Below, piece after piece: positions 8,453 through 11,405 of a stretch of 11,405 bases of DNA (its first letter is position 1; every line of letters starts with the position of its first letter). A program made the translations under genes and the position numbers. The notes under the pieces are model-generated. The model did not search any database, was not told where the DNA came from, and saw nothing but the letters and a program-made list of their open reading frames with translations. The stretch covers positions 16,311-27,715 of the forward strand of contig LSSN01000550.1 in assembly GCA_001970855.1 (NCBI GenBank), given 5' to 3'. This DNA comes from Smittium culicis (Eukaryota; Kickxellomycota; Harpellomycetes; Harpellales; Legeriomycetaceae).

Positions 8453-9205
8453 AGCCAACTGAAACATTTAATTATTAAACCTTTGAAATCCAATACTCTT
8501 TAAAAATACGAACTTATTGATTCGTTAATGATTTAAAGGTATATTTATAAATGCTGTTGTAAAAAAAACAAACCGATATTTCTTAAAGCCAGGAAAGTAA
8601 AGTAATTTTAATGAATTTAATTTGCCATATTTGGTAGATCAAAAACAGTCTACCTTTCATAAAAGTTTTTAAGAGATTTGGATGTATTCTGAAAGAGCAA
8701 CACATGAAAAAAATTCGAGTCAATGTACAGAGTGTATATGAAGCTGCTAAGAGCTGCGCAAGAGGGTCCATTTGTTTTTCATTTTTCTTTAAATAAGAAA
8801 TTTGCAGATTTTTTATATATTTTATATTTATGCTTATTAATCTCATTTAGGCAAAAAAAAAAAAATATTGAGGAAATTTTGCATAAAAAATTGTGTGTGT
8901 GTGGTAATTAGATGATGATAAAATCAGGTTCTCAAATGTATAACTCAGTAATTTTTTACTATTGTTATTTTTTGTTGTAGGTAGGAGTATTTAGGTAGGT
9001 CAAAGCTTCAAGGTGTATTTGATTGATTTATTAAATATTTGGTAATTGTTTTTAATGAGTACATTTACGAAATTAAACGAAAAAAAAAAAAAAAAAAACA
9101 ATAAAAATAATTTAGCGAGAATAAAGATGAAATAGAATAAAAAGATATATTTGTTATTATTAAAAAAAAAAAAAAACTATGTATAGAAAAGAAAAAAAAG
9201 GTTGA
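7812..9205. other. AT-rich spacer between the Tigger remnant and PA2G4
   Basis: I could support no gene here. It holds A-tracts at about 8066-8079, 8851-8862, 9079-9098 and 9163-9176, a (TAA)n microsatellite at 8414-8451 and a (TG)6 run at about 8892-8903. A less AT-biased patch at about 8695-8775 is open on both strands but matches nothing I recognise. The part next to 9205 must contain the 3' untranslated region of the PA2G4 homologue; a minus-strand AATAAA lies near 9027-9032, about 175 bases beyond the stop, and is a possible polyadenylation signal. Confidence 0.6.
8414..8451. repeat. (TAA)12 microsatellite
   Basis: 38 bases of uninterrupted TAA units. They are flanked by ATTGGCTT on the left and AGCCAACT on the right, so the array sits in the loop of a short TTGGCT/AGCCAA inverted repeat. 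Confidence 0.95.
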
Positions 9206-10917
9206 TTATTTTAATGATTTGGCTGAGGTGTTGAGCAAGGCAGTGATTTCGGAGTCGACCTTTTTGTCGGTGATGACGACTTTAGGGTTGAAGGCAGGAC
9301 CTTGAGTGATTCTGATTACGCCTTTAGGGGTGACCAAGACGGTGAAGCAGACTTGTGCGACGTTGTTTCCGTCTTTTTCTTCGATGACGTCGAAAGATTC
9401 CAAGACGCGGGATTTAGCACACTCGATGACACCCATACGTGCTTTTCTTTCGTCTTCGCAGCAGCGGATGGAGAATGGGAAAGTGGCGAATTTGGAGCTG
9501 ACTTCAGAGTAGAGAGATCTGGCGACTTGCATTTTTAGTTGGTAGGTGGTACCAGATTTAGCAAAAACGGTGGTTCTGTGCTTGGTGGTACGGGGTTTAG
9601 CTTGACCACCTGCAACGAGGATGTCAATGAGGTAGACTTCACCAACTTCGATTTCGTTGACCTTGACTTTGAATTTTTGGTCTTCTCCAGGGTTTAAAAC
9701 GATGTGTTTTTCGCCATCAATTTTATTTCTGATTTGGTTGTGGCAGAGTGAGCCTTCCAATGGGAGACAACCAAAGGTTTGGGTGATCTTTGTGGCGACA
9801 TCACTGATATCAGTAGACTAAAAATAAGTATGAGTGGGTGGGCAAATGTTAAAAAAGATAAGCGATAAGTGGAGAAGGTTAGGCGGATAAGAGAATATAG
9901 AGAAGAATGTATAAGTAAAAAGAAAAAAAAGATGTAAATATACTTTTTTTCCGGGTTTGATCATGCGGAGGATACCTTCAGCAGCATAGTGAGCAGCAGC
10001 AAGCAAGTCAGCATTTTCACCAGTTACAGGTTCAGCCTAAGAAGCAGGAGATTCCAGAAAGGTGAAAAAATGGGCAAGGGGGGGGGGGGGATATAATAAA
10101 AGTGTATGTGTTAAAAAGTGGATTAAATACCTCGCTAGCGCCAACAACGACGGTGTGACCGACAACAGCAGCTAAGCCATCGAAATGAGCACCGATTTGG
10201 CTATTGGTTTAAAAAAAAGGAGGAGGTATTGATAAAAATATTGTTTGGCGTAAGATATATTTAGAGCGAAAATTAGGGAGGAGAAAAGTAGGAAACGTAC
10301 ATTTTGACGATATCGCCCTTTTGGAGGGGTTTAGCAGATTCGGCGTCAGATTCGACTGGAGAGAAATGGCAGGCGATGCTGTTAACGGAGACGCTGGTGG
10401 GGTAAGATAGACCTCTGCTAATTTTAGATTTAGCGTAAGTTTTTTTGCAGAGTTCATCGACTTTGTTGTCACCGACTTTGCAGAGCTCGTAGATGGAGGC
10501 GTTTTCTTTGACCTGTTCGATCACAGCAGCCAAGGCAACTATATTAGGAATAAAAAAAAGCAGTAAATAAAATGTGATTTAAAATGAATAGTGGAAATAT
10601 GCGGAATATAGTTGCGAAAAGAAAAAAAAAAGGTTTTGTATGTAAAAAGCGTTTTATTCTTTGTCACAACAAAAAATCTGCACAAAATTATAGGCGGGAG
10701 GGGTAGGGGGAGAAAGGGATAAGCGAGGTGGTATATTGAATAATATAATATTAAAAAAAAATAAAAATGGTAGGGTTAGGAGCTTACGATTGGCAACATT
10801 GGCAGCGGATTTGTATTTGTCAATGACGACAGAGTTATCCAAAGTGTACTCTTCTTCAGGTTGGGTGGTTTCAGGCTTAGCCTTCTTCTTAGTATCTAAA
10901 ACTTTAGTTCTCATCAT
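9206..10917 (-). CDS. PA2G4: PA2G4/EBP1 homologue (proliferation-associated 2G4, 42-kDa curved-DNA-binding protein family), five exons
   Basis: The gene reads on the minus strand with exons 10917-10788, 10538-10301, 10200-10131, 10036-9944 and 9817-9206. All four introns are GT..AG (249, 100, 94 and 126 nt), and codons join in phase to give 380 residues; human PA2G4 is 394. The start is the first of two adjacent ATGs at 10917, in the context ACAAAATGATG. Landmarks are VIDKYKSAANVAN (about 31-43); GLSYPTSVSVNSIACHFSP (86-104); GDIVKIQIGAHFDG across the exon 2/3 junction; RMIKPGKK; GCLPLEGSLCHNQIRNKIDG; GEVYLIDILVAGGQ; the near-invariant ARMGVIECA; and CFTVLVTPKGVIRITQGP. The fold is a methionine aminopeptidase ('pita bread') domain. 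The first metal-ligand Asp is Gln in KIQIG and other ligand positions are not acidic, so it is a non-enzymatic member. Homologues bind ribosomes and RNA and influence growth. The lysine-rich tail of the animal protein is absent; the protein ends NTSAKSLK. Family assignment is certain; splice sites are inferred from frame and homology. Confidence 0.95.
10079..10090. repeat. Poly(G)/poly(C) run in intron 3
   Basis: A run of about 12 G follows GGGCAA on the plus strand within the 94-nt intron 10037-10130 (C-run on the gene strand). It is striking in such an AT-rich setting and is a likely site of length variation or sequencing error. Confidence 0.8.
10539..10787 (-). other. Intron 1 of the PA2G4 homologue
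   Basis: The donor is GTAAGC and the acceptor CTAATATAG; the split codon becomes Leu. At 249 nt it is over twice the length of two of the other three introns. It contains long pyrimidine tracts on the gene strand, including the C-rich complement of the G-run cluster at 10696-10718. Confidence 0.8.
10696..10718 (+). other. G-quadruplex-type motif within intron 1, on the template strand
   Basis: The plus strand reads GGG, A, GGGG, TA, GGGGG, AGAAA, GGG: four runs of three or more G with loops of 1, 2 and 5 bases. This meets the usual four-run quadruplex rule. The plus strand is the template for the minus-strand gene. Folding in the cell is not shown. Confidence 0.6.
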
Positions 10918-11405
10918 TTTGTCTATAGTTCTTGTATTAAATAGAAAATGGCTGCCAGTTTAGGAATCTTGTGTTATTATTTATATATATAAATATATAG
11001 CTATAAGAAAAAAAAGTAAATAAAAAATAAAAAATCTCTTAATGAGTAAAAAAAATTTTTTTTTTTGTATAATAATAGGAAAAGTTTATGTTCCAGTAAC
11101 AGTAATTCGCAGTTTTAGGTATGGGGAGGGGTGGATTTTGTGGACGAATCTTATTTGCCGGGACGAAAGAGTAAATAAAATAAAACCAATGATATGCTGG
11201 AGTAAGGGTGAATCAGAAATTGATCCGGCCAATAGTCCGAATATATAGGAATTAATAAAAATGGGAGTGGAGGGGGAAGAGAGGGGAGGTTAAGCCTATA
11301 AGATTTCAGAGTTGGGGACATTAAAAGCTCTTAAGATTAAATGTCTCTTATATAAATAAAATATTAGAACTAATAATATAGCGCAAGGTACATTTCCTCA
11401 ACCAC
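10918..11405. other. Upstream region of PA2G4 with G/A-rich tracts
   Basis: No gene could be supported. A 68-codon open frame on the plus strand (11042-11248) has no recognisable motif. The plus strand carries G-rich tracts, GGGGAGGGGTGG near 11123-11134 and a GGG/GGGGG/GGGG cluster near 11264-11289, so the gene strand is C/T-rich here as in the introns. The last bases are less AT-rich and could begin a neighbouring feature, but nothing is identifiable. Confidence 0.5.
10979..10999 (-). promoter_or_regulatory. Possible TATA-like element upstream of PA2G4
   Basis: TATATATTTATATATATAAA on the minus strand lies about 60-80 bases before the ATG at 10917, a plausible TATA-to-start spacing for a fungal gene. 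AT-rich background makes chance occurrence likely, and no transcription start is visible. Confidence 0.3.

Noticed and set aside
8583..8911. Overlapping open frames on both strands (87 and 62 codons), and a short plus-strand frame beginning MKKIRVNVQSVYEAAKSCA
   Set aside because: There are no motifs, no homologue I recognise and no supporting context. The patch is less AT-rich than its surroundings, so it may be a relic, but a gene call is not supported.
9302..9538. Plus-strand open frames of 78 and 68 codons
   Set aside because: Both are shadows of PA2G4 exon 5.
11042..11248. 68-codon plus-strand open frame upstream of PA2G4
   Set aside because: It begins in a poly-A/T run and has no recognisable motif; such length is compatible with chance in a less AT-rich stretch.

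Overview
The window looks like nuclear DNA from a very AT-rich eukaryote with short spliceosomal introns, most likely an early-diverging ('zygomycete'-grade) fungus. The reasons are four GT..AG introns of 94 to 249 nt in one housekeeping gene, a DIRS-like retroelement whose gag resembles those I recall from such fungi, and extremely AT-rich spacers. The taxon is an inference and cannot be settled from the sequence alone. I see nothing prokaryotic.

Layout. (1) 1-2059, minus strand: a decayed, relatively GC-rich retroelement with a gag-like part (2059 down to about 1200) and a reverse transcriptase part (about 1207 down to the window edge). It carries many nonsense codons and several frame changes. 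(2) A 159-bp element with TG..CA-type ends (1270-1428) sits inside the gag and has a near-perfect 5-bp target duplication. A second 159-bp copy, about 83% identical and in the opposite orientation, lies just upstream of the gag start (2250-2408). They are best read as small solo LTRs. (3) 2409-6207: a gene-free AT-rich desert with simple repeats and a few richer islands. (4) 6208-7811, minus strand: a wrecked pogo/Tigger-type DDE transposase that is recognisable end to end. (5) 7812-9205: AT-rich spacer with a (TAA)n microsatellite and poly(A) runs. (6) 9206-10917, minus strand: the only intact gene, a five-exon PA2G4/EBP1 homologue of the methionine-aminopeptidase-like fold without the catalytic metal ligands. 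(7) 10918-11405: its upstream region, with a TATA-like stretch and purine/G-rich tracts.

The parts do not form a pathway. This is a repeat graveyard next to one conserved growth/ribosome-biogenesis gene. I found no convincing new defence or metabolic system. The most informative structure is the nested-insertion history at 1-2408: retroelement, then a small LTR element inserted with a target duplication, plus an inverted partner copy.
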